A DNA stretch of 64,000 nt from Ignavibacteriota bacterium. GTDB lineage: Bacteria; Bacteroidota; Ignavibacteria; Ignavibacteriales; Melioribacteraceae. Positions within the stretch are counted from its first letter, which is position 1. Each line of letters starts with the position of its first letter. Where the stretch lies: assembly GCA_016713565.1 (NCBI GenBank), contig JADJOX010000003.1, positions 62,001 to 126,000 of the forward strand, written 5' to 3'. The notes under the pieces are model-generated. The model saw nothing but the letters and a program-made list of their open reading frames with translations, had not been told where the DNA came from and did not search any database. Below, one piece after another: positions 45,124-53,819 of this stretch. A program made the position numbers and the translations under genes.

Positions 45124-45395
45124 TAAATTTCCTTTCAAATAAAATAAGATTTAAGATATTATTTAATCCAAATCTAAAATAACGATTTTAAAATTAAAAT
45201 TTAATTTCAAAAAGAATTGACAATTGCTAGGATATTTATAAATAAAGAATTAGGTGAAAGAAGTTTTGTTAATAATTACTAGAAGTATAATTTTGTGATG
45301 ATTATGTTTTTAATTATTTAATTTTATAATTCTTCTCAAATTTAAAATTCTATTCTTTCAGTATTTTATTTGGAAAAAAATCTTAAAAATTAATA

Positions 45396-45800
45396 TTATA
45401 TCTTTGATCTTAAATCAATTAGAAAACTTTTTAAATCTTCAAGATCTTTTTTAATATCTCTATGTTCTTGATACTCTAATTCAGGAACAACATTTTTTGT
45501 TGAATTTAAACTGTTTGAACTGCTATTGTTATCTTTGCCTATCTTGTTTAATTCTTCCGGATCGCTAAGAATTTTTTTCGCCCCTTCTATAGTGTACTTT
45601 TCCTCGCGTAAGAGATGCTTAATGAGAAGTATCATCTTAATATCTTTGTTGGTATAAATTCTATTTCCGGCTCTGTTCTTTGAAGGTTTCAATTGTTCAA
45701 ATTCAGTTTCCCAATATCTTAAAATATATTGCTCCAAATCGGTTAATTTACTTACTTCAGAAATAGAGTAATACAGTTTTTTTAAGCCGAAATCCTTCAT
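45396..45800 (-). CDS. MerR family transcriptional regulator
   Basis: A 134-residue regulator with a winged helix at the N-terminus: YYSISEVSKLTDLEQYILRYWETEFEQLKPSKNRAGNRIYTNKDIKMILLIKHLLREEKYTIEGAKKILSD is read in blocks that match the MerR_1 family (YSISEVSKLT...RYWE...NRAGNRIYT). The middle is a Ser/Asn linker, and the C-terminus is a coiled coil that would dimerise (DIKKDLEDLKSFLIDL). There are no metal-binding cysteines, so it is not a metal sensor. Its partners are unknown; homologues are common single-copy genes in Bacteroidota-like genomes. Confidence 0.85.
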   Translation of the reverse strand: MKDFGLKKLYYSISEVSKLTDLEQYILRYWETEFEQLKPSKNRAGNRIYTNKDIKMILLIKHLLREEKYTIEGAKKILSDPEELNKIGKDNNSSSNSLNSTKNVVPELEYQEHRDIKKDLEDLKSFLIDLRSKI

Positions 45801-46073
45801 GTTTTCCTCGATTTATACTTTAGCTAAAATATATAAAGTATTATAAAATAGCAAGTTTTGACATTATTCTAATTTTAAACTTGAAACAAGCTTTTTATTT
45901 ATTAACTAAAAGTTAATCAAATAAATAAAGCAATTGATTTCTTCGTCATTCTAAAAAATTACAACAAGAATTAATATTCGAAATTACGTATGAAAATTTT
46001 CAACAAACCATACTTATGAATATAGTTCCAGAATTGCGTATATCGTTATTTTTTAAGCGGGAGCAAGCTAAAA

Positions 46074-46502
46074 TTATGTGTTACACATCTTTTTCAATAA
46101 ATAGATTCCGGCAAGATAACCGTTTTCTTTAAATCCCGAGATATATCCATTTGTGCTTGCAGTAGTAATTAATACTTTTCTAAAGTCTTCTCTTGAGGAA
46201 ACGTTTGATAAGTGAATTTCTATTTTGGGGATTTTAATAATTTCCAAGGCATCCCTTATTGCAACGGAAGTATGAGTATATCCTCCGGGATTTATTAAAA
46301 GTCCGCTAAAGTTTTTTGGTGCATTTTGAATTTCCGTTACAATCTCCCCTTCAATATTGCTTTGATAAAAAGTAAAATCGTCATTTGGAAATTCAGATTT
46401 AATTAATTTTTCTATATCCTCTAATGTCAATGCTCCATATTGATTTTCGTCTCTTTTTCCAAGCAAATTTAAATTTGGTCCGTTTATTATCAATATTTTC
46501 AT
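46074..46502 (-). CDS. aroQ: Type II 3-dehydroquinate dehydratase
   Basis: Converts 3-dehydroquinate to 3-dehydroshikimate in the shikimate pathway (cytoplasmic dodecamer). The 142-residue length is normal. Catalytic features are intact: NGPNLNLLGKR (Arg17), the catalytic tyrosine Tyr22 in DENQYG, LINPGGYTHTSVAIRDAL, and His97 in EIHLSNVSSREDFR. The ATG overlaps the stop of the upstream 90-residue gene by four bases. AroC, another step of the pathway, is encoded 9 kb away. Confidence 0.97.
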   Translation of the reverse strand: MKILIINGPNLNLLGKRDENQYGALTLEDIEKLIKSEFPNDDFTFYQSNIEGEIVTEIQNAPKNFSGLLINPGGYTHTSVAIRDALEIIKIPKIEIHLSNVSSREDFRKVLITTASTNGYISGFKENGYLAGIYLLKKMCNT

Positions 46503-46771
46503 TTTGTCTCATCCATTTCTTCAATAATTTCTCGTAATTTTGGAGGCAGGTAAATGTCATCAATTCCAAGTTCTTTTAGCGCGGCTGAAAGTGTAATTAC
46601 TTTTCTTTGATTTGTAGATAATTTATTTAAAACAATAACTTTACTTTCTTTTACAATGCAATAACCGCCTTTAAAATCACCTCGTTCAAATCTTACTTTT
46701 GCGCCCATTTGAGTCGCAATCGATTTTAAATTTTCTAGTACTTCTTCAAATTCTTTTTCTTTAATTTTCAT
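46499..46771 (-). CDS. Conserved hypothetical protein, 90 residues
   Basis: I do not recognise the family. The protein is small, charged and soluble with no signal peptide. It begins with an amphipathic helix (KEKEFEEVLENLKSIATQMGAKVRFERGDFKGG), has a short beta hairpin (YCIVKESKVIVLNKLSTNQRK) and ends in a helix rich in acidic residues (REIIEEMDETK). Its stop overlaps the aroQ start by four bases, so the pair must be translationally coupled and it may affect the same pathway. It is convincing as a gene because the frame is clean and the overlap is precise. Confidence 0.7.
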   Translation of the reverse strand: MKIKEKEFEEVLENLKSIATQMGAKVRFERGDFKGGYCIVKESKVIVLNKLSTNQRKVITLSAALKELGIDDIYLPPKLREIIEEMDETK

Positions 46772-46852
46772 TATTCTGAATTATATTTAGAACATCAATT
46801 TATTTTGAATTTGAAAATAACAATTCTTTAACTCAATTGAAAATAAGAATTT

Positions 46853-47770
46853 ATGAACATTGCAAGTATTGATATCGGATCCAATACAGTTTTATTATTA
46901 ATTGCCAAAATTGAAAATAATAAGCTATTCCCTTTGTTGAATTTATATAATTCTCCCAGACTTGGTAAAGATTTGCTCCCGGGTAAAAAAATCAAGCAAG
47001 ATAGAATTGAGCATCTTATAAAAATATTGACATTATATAAAGAGAAAACAAACGAATATAATTGTGAAAAGGTTTTGCTAAACGCGACAAACGCAATGAG
47101 AGTTGCCTCAAATTCTGAAGAAATATTAAAAATTATAAAAGAAAAATTAAATTTCAATATTGAAATCATCAACGGAACAAAGGAAGCCGAGCTTTCTTTT
47201 ATTGGAGCGTCTTCCTCAATACCCGAACTTATTACTAAAATGGTTATTGATATTGGCGGCGGCAGCACAGAGGTAATTTACGGTAATAATAATAACATTT
47301 TATTTAAGCATAGTTTTCAAGTCGGTGTAGTAAGCTTGACAGAAAATTTTTTCAAGGATTCAACAAAAAATGATAATGAAGTAAATAATGCTTTGAAATA
47401 TCTCCATGAAATTTTTAACCCAATTGAAAAAATTATTCCGGATACTTTACCGACAATTGCTGTTGCCGGAACACCTACAACATTAACGTGCATTAAGCAA
47501 AATCTACATGAATATGATGAAGTGAAAGTTGAGGCCTCGGAGTTGACATTTGAAGATATTTTGAGAATGAAAACGGAATTGCAAAAAATTCCGGATTATA
47601 AAATGAAAGAACTTTACGGCTCGGTTGTAGAAGGAAGAGAAGATGTGTTGTTTGCCGGAATTTTAATCCTTGAAGCAATAATGAAAATAAAAAAAATAGA
47701 TAAAATATTTGTGAGCGGCAGAGGTTTAAGATATGGAATTATAATCAATTATCTTAATATTATTAAATAA
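46853..47770 (+). CDS. Ppx/GppA family exopolyphosphatase / guanosine pentaphosphatase
   Basis: A 305-residue cytoplasmic phosphatase of the actin-like ATPase fold that hydrolyses polyphosphate or pppGpp. Motifs: phosphate-1 SIDIGSNTVLLLIAKI, LNATNAMRVASN, E-A-E-LSFIGA, phosphate-2 MVIDIGGGSTEVI, VAGTPTTLTCI and the C-terminal ILEAIM with SGRGLRYG. The protein lacks the C-terminal HD-like domain of long GppA/Ppx, so it is the short form. One of two plus-strand genes in the window; it ends overlapping the 3' end of the Yip1-like gene by eight bases. Polyphosphatase versus pentaphosphatase activity cannot be told apart. Confidence 0.9.
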   Translation: MNIASIDIGSNTVLLLIAKIENNKLFPLLNLYNSPRLGKDLLPGKKIKQDRIEHLIKILTLYKEKTNEYNCEKVLLNATNAMRVASNSEEILKIIKEKLNFNIEIINGTKEAELSFIGASSSIPELITKMVIDIGGGSTEVIYGNNNNILFKHSFQVGVVSLTENFFKDSTKNDNEVNNALKYLHEIFNPIEKIIPDTLPTIAVAGTPTTLTCIKQNLHEYDEVKVEASELTFEDILRMKTELQKIPDYKMKELYGSVVEGREDVLFAGILILEAIMKIKKIDKIFVSGRGLRYGIIINYLNIIK

Positions 47771-48467
47771 TTATATAAGGCACAAAATAAATAATAGAGC
47801 CTAATGATATTATAAAAACTAAAGTCAATGCTGTTGTTAATAATGTAGAATCAGATAGCAGTTTAACGCCTTTCCAAAAAATAAATAGACTCCAAACAAT
47901 AAAAATTCCTTCAATAATTGTTAATATATATGCTGGTATGGTTTTGATCAAAAATGGCGATGGATTAAATATAAACCAATGTTTTCCAAAAATACCGTAT
48001 TCAATTGGAGTTAGAAAAAAAAGCGTGAGAGCTAATGGTATAAATGAATATAAAATTACAGAAAATGTATTTTTAAATTTTGATTTTGAAACCGATTTAA
48101 TGACCAAATTCACTAAAGCTGAAAATACAATTAAAAAAATTGAGTATATCAATGACTGTAGAAGTAAATTATAAATAAAACTTCCGGATTTTACAACTCC
48201 ATCATCAAAAAATGATTGAATAAAAGCAGAAATTAATAAGAATTTAACTGAAACAAAAAAAGTTAAGAATGAAATAAAATTTTTATGTTCGGCATAAATA
48301 ACATTTTTTAACCCATCAACCGGATTTTCAAAAATCTTCCATACTGTACTCCAAAAATCTATATTCGGAACAGTTGCGCGTAAATAATGATGGCACTTAC
48401 CGCATTTACTGAAAAACAGTGGGTTTTCTTCCCCGCAATTTTGACAAACAATGTAATTATTAGTCAT
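47763..48467 (-). CDS. Zinc-ribbon Yip1-like membrane protein
   Basis: A 234-residue protein with an N-terminal zinc ribbon (Cys8, Cys11, Cys22, Cys25 in CQNCGEENPLFFSKCGKC) and about five membrane helices of the Yip1/YIF1-like type (FISFLTFFVSVKFLLISAFI, LLLQSLIYSIFLIVFSALVNLVI, FSVILYSFIPLALTLFF, IPAYILTIIEGIFIVWSLFIFW, LTTALTLVFIISLGSIIYFV). Such Yip1-domain proteins with a ribbon are common in Bacteroidota and have no assigned function. It lies between ppx (convergent) and the DUF5683 gene, which ends two bases upstream. Confidence 0.75.
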   Translation of the reverse strand: MTNNYIVCQNCGEENPLFFSKCGKCHHYLRATVPNIDFWSTVWKIFENPVDGLKNVIYAEHKNFISFLTFFVSVKFLLISAFIQSFFDDGVVKSGSFIYNLLLQSLIYSIFLIVFSALVNLVIKSVSKSKFKNTFSVILYSFIPLALTLFFLTPIEYGIFGKHWFIFNPSPFLIKTIPAYILTIIEGIFIVWSLFIFWKGVKLLSDSTLLTTALTLVFIISLGSIIYFVPYIII

Positions 48468-48469
48468 AG

Positions 48470-48976
48470 TTAAAAATTATACTTTATCCTTAGTTCGGGT
48501 TCATTTGTAAAATTGTTTATCCCTACGTTAAAATCAAATAAATGTGCGTCAACATAAGCATCTATAAAATTTAAGAAATACGTTAACCCTAAATAAATTG
48601 CAAACAAATCTCTGTCATCCCTATAAAAATTTCTCAACTTTTTATAGTCTGCGTTTCCGCTTGCAGTTGCTGTTAGACTGTTTTTATACAAATCTTTATA
48701 ATAATAGTATTTTGTATTTTGTCTATCCCAAGCATAAATGAACCATGCTGATGCTCCCCAAATAATCGGGATTTTCCAATATGATTCATTATAAAATTGT
48801 CCCCATCCGGGAATCAACATACTTCTTAACATTGCTCCGGTCGGTGATTTTGTCATTACAAAAACAGTATCAGCATCCGAATCATTAGACGTAGAATCCG
48901 TGTCAATGTTTTGTGTGAATACATTGACATAGGAAAAAATAAGAATGAGAATTAATTTATGAATTAGCTTTTTCAA
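48470..48976 (-). CDS. DUF5683 exported protein
   Basis: About 168 residues if the TTG at 48976 is the start; this gives a standard signal peptide (KKLIHKLILILIFSYVNVFTQ). A longer frame opens at 49030 but has no signal and overlaps parB by 74 bases, so the TTG start (20-base overlap) is preferred. DUF5683 features: KSPTGAMLRSMLIPGWGQFYNESYWKIPIIWGASAWFIYAWDRQN and FLNFIDAYVDAHLFDFNVG, which read in blocks are family hallmarks (PGxGQxYN, DAYVDAHL). Predicted outer-membrane or periplasmic location; function unknown. It follows parB in many Bacteroidota-like genomes. Confidence 0.8.
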   Translation of the reverse strand: MKKLIHKLILILIFSYVNVFTQNIDTDSTSNDSDADTVFVMTKSPTGAMLRSMLIPGWGQFYNESYWKIPIIWGASAWFIYAWDRQNTKYYYYKDLYKNSLTATASGNADYKKLRNFYRDDRDLFAIYLGLTYFLNFIDAYVDAHLFDFNVGINNFTNEPELRIKYNF

Positions 48977-49904
48977 TGATGTCAAATAATTCGAAAAGTC
49001 TATCAAGTTCGTCATTTGAATAAAAATCAATTGTTATTTGTCCCGCCCCGTCTTTTCTTTGTCTACAGCTTACTTTAGTTCCAAAAACAATTCTTAATTT
49101 GTTTTCAATATCTCTTTGCGAAATAAGATCTTGGTCGTTCGAATTTACAATATCTTTTTTTACATCTTTTTTACCGCTAAGCAAATCTTTAACAATCTGT
49201 TCTACTTTTCTTACAGAGAGATTTTGTTTTTTAATTTTTTCTAAAAGTTGAAGCTGTAATTTTTCATCATAAATATTAATTAAAGCTCTTGCGTGTCCGG
49301 CAGAAATTTCATCTTTCACTAGACTATTTTGAATTTCAACGGGCAATTTTAACAAACGAATCGAGTTGGTTATTGTGGTTCTATCTTTACCGACTCTCTC
49401 AGAAACTTCTTCCTGAGAAAGATTACATTCATCTATTAATCTTTTATAAGCATGAGCAATTTCAATAGCGTTTAATTTTTCTCTTTGTATATTTTCAATT
49501 AAAGCAAGCGCCACCATTGCTTCTTTTGACTCAACAACAATTATATATGCCGGAATTGTTTTATATCCAATATCCTTAATTGCTCTTAACCTTCGCTCAC
49601 CGGAAATTAGTTCATATTTATTTGCGGTATTTCGTCTTACGGTAATCGGTTGAATTAATCCATTTTGTAAAATTGATTGTTTTAATTCTGACAAAGATTC
49701 CGCGTCAAATTCGGTTCTCGGCTGATACGGATTTGGAGAAATATCTTCAATATTAATTTTTACCAAAATATCATTCGAAATTCCATCGTCAGATTTGATG
49801 TTCTTGCTCGATAGATCGATATTTTCATGTTGATTAATTTTATTTGAGGGATTTAAAAGCGCTTCAAGTCCTCTGCCAAGAGCAACTTTGTTCTTATCAT
49901 TCAT
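48957..49904 (-). CDS. parB: ParB chromosome-partitioning protein
   Basis: A 315-residue CTPase clamp that binds centromere-like parS sites and works with ParA to separate chromosome origins. Motifs: PNPYQPRTEFDAESLSELKQSI, YELISGERRLRAIKDIG (the GERRLRA CTP box), ALIENIQREKLNAIEIAHAYKRL and the parS-binding HTH LSQEEVSERVGKDRTTITNSIRLLKLP, followed by SAGHARAL. The C-terminal dimerisation domain is present. It is four bases past parA. I saw no complete parS (TGTTTCACGTGAAACA) in the window; only a half-site-like match at 3437-3445, inside a gene. Confidence 0.96.
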   Translation of the reverse strand: MNDKNKVALGRGLEALLNPSNKINQHENIDLSSKNIKSDDGISNDILVKINIEDISPNPYQPRTEFDAESLSELKQSILQNGLIQPITVRRNTANKYELISGERRLRAIKDIGYKTIPAYIIVVESKEAMVALALIENIQREKLNAIEIAHAYKRLIDECNLSQEEVSERVGKDRTTITNSIRLLKLPVEIQNSLVKDEISAGHARALINIYDEKLQLQLLEKIKKQNLSVRKVEQIVKDLLSGKKDVKKDIVNSNDQDLISQRDIENKLRIVFGTKVSCRQRKDGAGQITIDFYSNDELDRLFELFDIIEKANS

Positions 49905-49908
49905 TTTA

Positions 49909-50685
49909 TTATTGACTCAATTGTTTATGATTACATCTGCTAATTACTTCTGATGCCAGTGAAATATAATTTTTTGCTCCTGTAGAAATAGCATCATATA
50001 ATATTACAGGTTTGGCATGACTCGGCGCTTCCGAAATTTTAACATTTCTATGTATAATAGTTGAAAATACCTTTTCGCCGAAATATTTATTAACTTCTGC
50101 AACTACTTGATTTGATAAGTTCAATCTTTGATCATACATTGTAAGTAAAACGCCATTAATTGCCAAACTTGTATTAAGCTGTTTTTTTACAATGTTAATT
50201 GTATTTAATAATTGTCCCAAACCTTCAAGCGCAAAATACTCACACTGAACCGGAATAATCACAGAATCGGCCGCAGTTAATGCATTCAACGTCAACAAAC
50301 TTAATGAAGGCGGACAATCTATAATTACATAATCATAACTTAATCTTACAACATTAAGCGCTTCTTTTAATAATTTTTCTCTATTTTCAAGACTTACAAT
50401 TTCAATTTCGGCACCTACTAAATCAATATGGGAAGGAAGAATATCAAGATTTGGCATATAAGAATTAATAATGCAGTTTTCAATCGCTGCAGACCCGATT
50501 AAAACGTTGTAGATTGAATTTTCATTATTGTAAATTCCCAAACCGTGAGATGAATTTGCCTGCGGATCAATATCAATTAATAAAGTTTTAAACTCTGCTG
50601 CCGCAATCGAGGCTGATAAATTGATTGCCGTAGACGTTTTACCAACACCGCCCTTCTGATTCGCTATTGCTATAACATTTGACAT
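49909..50685 (-). CDS. parA: ParA/Soj chromosome-partitioning ATPase
   Basis: A 258-residue ATPase that binds nucleoid DNA in the ATP form and moves ParB-parS complexes. The deviant Walker A is NQKGGVGKTSTAINL, the A' motif LLIDIDPQANSSHGLG, Walker B VIIDCPPSLSLLTLNAL, and the switch region VKISEAPSHAKPV. All catalytic residues are intact and length is typical. It heads the parA-parB-DUF5683 run. Presence of a chromosomal-type parAB suggests the window may be near the origin, but parAB alone does not prove this. Confidence 0.96.
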   Translation of the reverse strand: MSNVIAIANQKGGVGKTSTAINLSASIAAAEFKTLLIDIDPQANSSHGLGIYNNENSIYNVLIGSAAIENCIINSYMPNLDILPSHIDLVGAEIEIVSLENREKLLKEALNVVRLSYDYVIIDCPPSLSLLTLNALTAADSVIIPVQCEYFALEGLGQLLNTINIVKKQLNTSLAINGVLLTMYDQRLNLSNQVVAEVNKYFGEKVFSTIIHRNVKISEAPSHAKPVILYDAISTGAKNYISLASEVISRCNHKQLSQ

Positions 50686-50754
50686 GAAAACCCGAATATC
50701 TATAATTTAATAATACTTTTTTAGAAGTCAAAAACTAATGCTTAATAATTAGAA

Positions 50755-51432
50755 TTACAATTCCAACTCTTCCCCAAAATTCAAAATAATACATTTTTTT
50801 CCAACCGACTCAACTTGCTTTTTAAAAATATTCGGATCTGCTTTTATCACCGGGAATGTATTATAATGAATCGGAATGGCAAATTCCGGATTAACAAATT
50901 CTACGGCTTTAACCGCATCTTCAATTCCCATTGTAAAATTATCACCTATCGGGAGCAGCATATACTTAACTTTATTCATTTCGCCAATAAGTTTCATATC
51001 TAAAAACAGCGCGGTATCACCCGTATGATAAATTGTTATATCTTCAATAGTTATGAGAACACCTGATGGCTCTCCGCTGTAAGTTCCGTCGGGAGTTTGT
51101 GATCCATGATGAGCGATAGTAAATTTAATTCTGCCGAATTCAAAATTATGTGCTCCGCCAATGTGCATATTATGAGCTTTATAACCTTTTGAAATACAGT
51201 AATTGGCTAATTCATTAACGCAAATAAACGTCGGATCAGTTCTTTTGGCAATTTTAAATGCGTCTCCAATATGATCACCATGTCCATGTGTTAAAATTAT
51301 ATAATCTGCACTTACATCTTTGGATTTTACAGGTGAAGTAGGATTATCATCTAAAAACGGATCAATTAATATTTTTATACCGCTATTAGTCGTAATTTCA
51401 AATGCCGAATGTGAAAAATATCTGAGTTTCAT
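50755..51432 (-). CDS. UPF0173-type metallo-beta-lactamase fold hydrolase
   Basis: A 225-residue cytoplasmic di-metal hydrolase. The metal-binding signature is THGHGDHIGDAF (H-x-H-x-D-H), with further ligands in HHGSQTPDGTYSGEP, YHTGDTALFLDM and IPIHYNTFPVI. FSHSAFEITTNSGIKILIDPFL is characteristic of the UPF0173 (YtkL-like) group, whose substrate is not established. It is 88 bases past the carboxyltransferase gene and may be a separate transcript. Confidence 0.9.
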   Translation of the reverse strand: MKLRYFSHSAFEITTNSGIKILIDPFLDDNPTSPVKSKDVSADYIILTHGHGDHIGDAFKIAKRTDPTFICVNELANYCISKGYKAHNMHIGGAHNFEFGRIKFTIAHHGSQTPDGTYSGEPSGVLITIEDITIYHTGDTALFLDMKLIGEMNKVKYMLLPIGDNFTMGIEDAVKAVEFVNPEFAIPIHYNTFPVIKADPNIFKKQVESVGKKCIILNFGEELEL

Positions 51433-51519
51433 TTTTTCACCTCTTGTAAATTTCTTTATTAATCAAAATAAATTTACAAATATTTTACAAATTATTATTG
51501 TAAGAAGAGTTAATAATAA

Positions 51520-53064
51520 TCATAATGGAATATTAGAATGTTTTTTCTTTGGGTTCGAGTCTACTTTTGTTTTCAATAATTGAAATGCATTAATTAGTTT
51601 AATTTTAGTTTCACTCGGTTTAATTACATCATCAATATAACCTCTTTCCGCGGCAATATACGGACTTGTAAATTTCTCAATATATTCGTTTAACATTTGA
51701 TTGAGTTTTTCTCCGGGATTTTCCGCAGATTGGATTTCTTTTTTAAATATAATTTCAACCGCGCCTTTTGGACCCATTACGGCAATTTCCGCTGAAGGCC
51801 ATGCAAAATTAAAATCGCCGCGAATATGTTTGGAATTCATTACATCATAAGCGCCGCCATACGCTTTTCGAGTAATAACAGTAACTTTTGGAACTGTTGC
51901 TTCACTAAAAGCAAAAAGTAATTTTGAGCCATGTTTTATTATTCCGCCCCATTCTTGTTCTGTTCCCGGCAAAAATCCCGGAACATCCTCAAAAACCAAT
52001 AATGGAATATTAAACGCGTCGCAAAATCTTACAAATCTTGCGCCTTTTACAGACGCGTTAATATCTAAAACACCCGCTAAGACTGCCGGCTGATGTGCGA
52101 TAATTCCAACTTTTAAACCTCCTATTATTCCAAAACCAATTATTATATTTTCGGCAAAATTTTCCTGAACTTCTAAAAATTCGCCGTCATCTAAAATTTT
52201 AAATATAACTTTGTGCATATCGTATGGTTTATTGGAATTTTCCGGAATGATTTCATCAAGTTCAGGCATCAGTAAATTTTCGGTATAATCAAAATCTTTC
52301 TCAACAGGACTATCTTTCCAATTCAATGGAAGATAATCAAGTAATTTCCTTATGTTATTCAGCACTTCAATTTCACTATCAAAGGCAAAATGCGCTACTC
52401 CGCTCTTTGAAGTATGAGTTTCCGCTCCGCCTAATTGTTCGAAAGAGACTTCTTCATGTGTTACGGTTTTTACAACATTTGGACCTGTAACAAACATGTG
52501 GCTTGTTTTCTTAGTCATAAAAATAAAATCGGTTATAGCCGGAGAATAAACCGCACCGCCGGCACATGGACCCAAGACCGCTGAAATTTGGGGTACAACG
52601 CCAGACGCTAAGGTATTACGTAGAAATATTTCAGCATAACCTCCTAAGCTTACTACTCCTTCTTGAATTCTGGCTCCTCCCGAATCATTTAATCCAATAA
52701 TTGGAATACCGATCTTCAATGCCATATCCATAAGTTTGCAAATTTTTTCCGCGTGCGCTTCCGATAATGAACCGCCGAATATCGTAAAATCTTGACTAAA
52801 AATTGCAATTGGTCTTTTGTTAATTTTTGCAAATCCGGTAATTACTCCATCTCCCAAAAATTTTTGTTTATCAATTCCAAAATCATTTGATCTATGTTTA
52901 ACAAACATATCAATTTCATCAAAACTTCCTTCATCAACCAAAAGTTCAATTCTTTCTCTTGCCGTTAATTTTCCTTTATTATGCTGACTAGAAACTCTTT
53001 CAATCCCACCGCCAAGTTTAGCTTCTTTTCTAAGATTATCAAGGTATTCGTTTTTATTTTTCAT
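51520..53064 (-). CDS. Acyl-CoA carboxyltransferase beta subunit (PccB/MmdA-like)
   Basis: A 514-residue crotonase-fold carboxyltransferase which moves a carboxyl group between biotin and propionyl-, methylmalonyl- or a related acyl-CoA. The N-terminal half has GKLTARERIELLVDEGSFDEIDMF and GLNDSGGARIQEGVVSLGGYAEIF; the C-terminal half has GFLPGTEQEWGGIIKHGSKLLFAFSEATVPKVTVITRKAYGGAYDVMNSKHIRGD and AVMGPKGAVEIIFKKE, read in blocks as the family's acyl-CoA sites. It is two bases past the ABC ATPase gene. No biotin carboxylase, biotin carrier or membrane decarboxylase gene is in the window, so its partners are elsewhere. Confidence 0.92.
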   Translation of the reverse strand: MKNKNEYLDNLRKEAKLGGGIERVSSQHNKGKLTARERIELLVDEGSFDEIDMFVKHRSNDFGIDKQKFLGDGVITGFAKINKRPIAIFSQDFTIFGGSLSEAHAEKICKLMDMALKIGIPIIGLNDSGGARIQEGVVSLGGYAEIFLRNTLASGVVPQISAVLGPCAGGAVYSPAITDFIFMTKKTSHMFVTGPNVVKTVTHEEVSFEQLGGAETHTSKSGVAHFAFDSEIEVLNNIRKLLDYLPLNWKDSPVEKDFDYTENLLMPELDEIIPENSNKPYDMHKVIFKILDDGEFLEVQENFAENIIIGFGIIGGLKVGIIAHQPAVLAGVLDINASVKGARFVRFCDAFNIPLLVFEDVPGFLPGTEQEWGGIIKHGSKLLFAFSEATVPKVTVITRKAYGGAYDVMNSKHIRGDFNFAWPSAEIAVMGPKGAVEIIFKKEIQSAENPGEKLNQMLNEYIEKFTSPYIAAERGYIDDVIKPSETKIKLINAFQLLKTKVDSNPKKKHSNIPL

Positions 53065-53066
53065 AA

Positions 53067-53819
53067 TTAAACGGAAAAGTTGTAAAATTTATTGGTAAGA
53101 TTAGTTTTAAAGGTTTCTTCAATATTATTTCTAAGGAGTTTAAATTCATTTTTTTCAATAACATCCAAATTTCTTTCAGCAGGGAAATTAACCTTTACAC
53201 ATTCAATAATTTCACCCGGGTTTTTCTTCATCAAATGAATATTATCTGATAAAAAAATTGCTTCCGTAATATTTGTTGTTCCAAATACAATTGATATTTT
53301 TGTTTCGTTATAAACCTTTCTTAAAAGAATATATATTTCTTCACGGGTTTTGTCTTTCAAATTATTGAATGGTTCATCTATTACAATTAGTTTCGGATCA
53401 ACTGCCAATGCCCTTCCTAATGATATTCTAAATCTGAATCCTTCACTTTTATTATGAGGGAAATGATCTTCATAGCCCGCCAAACCAACCAAATTTATAA
53501 TTTTATCAATCTCATCTTTTTTAAGATTTGAATTAAAACAAATATTATCAAAAACATTTAGCCAAGGAAATGACGACGGCAAGGATGGAATAAAAGGGAT
53601 GTTATTTTCTTGTGTAAAAATTTTACCGCTTGATTGTTTCTCTAAACCAGCCATTATTTTTAATAAAGAAGTTTTTCCGGAACCTTTGGGAGCAAGTATT
53701 GTAAGAAATTCATTCTGCATTAACGAGAGTGAAATATTTTCCAAAAGATGAATTTTATATCCAACTTTATCGGTAAACTGTTTAGAAATATTTTCGGCAG
53801 TTAATATAGTTTTATTCAT
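53067..53819 (-). CDS. NitT/TauT-type ABC transporter ATPase with degenerate catalytic motifs
   Basis: A 250-residue ABC domain by overall pattern, but its catalytic motifs are altered. Walker A reads APKGSGKT (residues 43-50; first G to A). The Q-loop glutamine aligns with Ile77 (FIPSLPSSFPW). The signature LSGGM is KSEGF (124-128), and the switch histidine aligns with Thr182 (GTTNITEAIFL). Walker B (KLIVIDEP, Glu149) is intact. The closest pattern is the SsuB/TauB (nitrate/taurine/sulfonate) subgroup, from PHNKSEGFRFRISLGRALAVDPK. ATP binding may survive but normal hydrolysis seems doubtful. It overlaps the permease gene by eight bases. Confidence 0.85.
   Translation of the reverse strand: MNKTILTAENISKQFTDKVGYKIHLLENISLSLMQNEFLTILAPKGSGKTSLLKIMAGLEKQSSGKIFTQENNIPFIPSLPSSFPWLNVFDNICFNSNLKKDEIDKIINLVGLAGYEDHFPHNKSEGFRFRISLGRALAVDPKLIVIDEPFNNLKDKTREEIYILLRKVYNETKISIVFGTTNITEAIFLSDNIHLMKKNPGEIIECVKVNFPAERNLDVIEKNEFKLLRNNIEETFKTNLTNKFYNFSV

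Noticed and set aside
46828..47268. Minus-strand 146-residue open frame opposite ppx
   Set aside because: It is a mirror of the well-supported Ppx gene; its composition (Ile/Ser/Phe) is typical of a shadow frame.
48976..49030. Upstream ATG-like start for DUF5683
   Set aside because: It would overlap parB by 74 bases and remove the signal peptide; the TTG at 48976 fits better.
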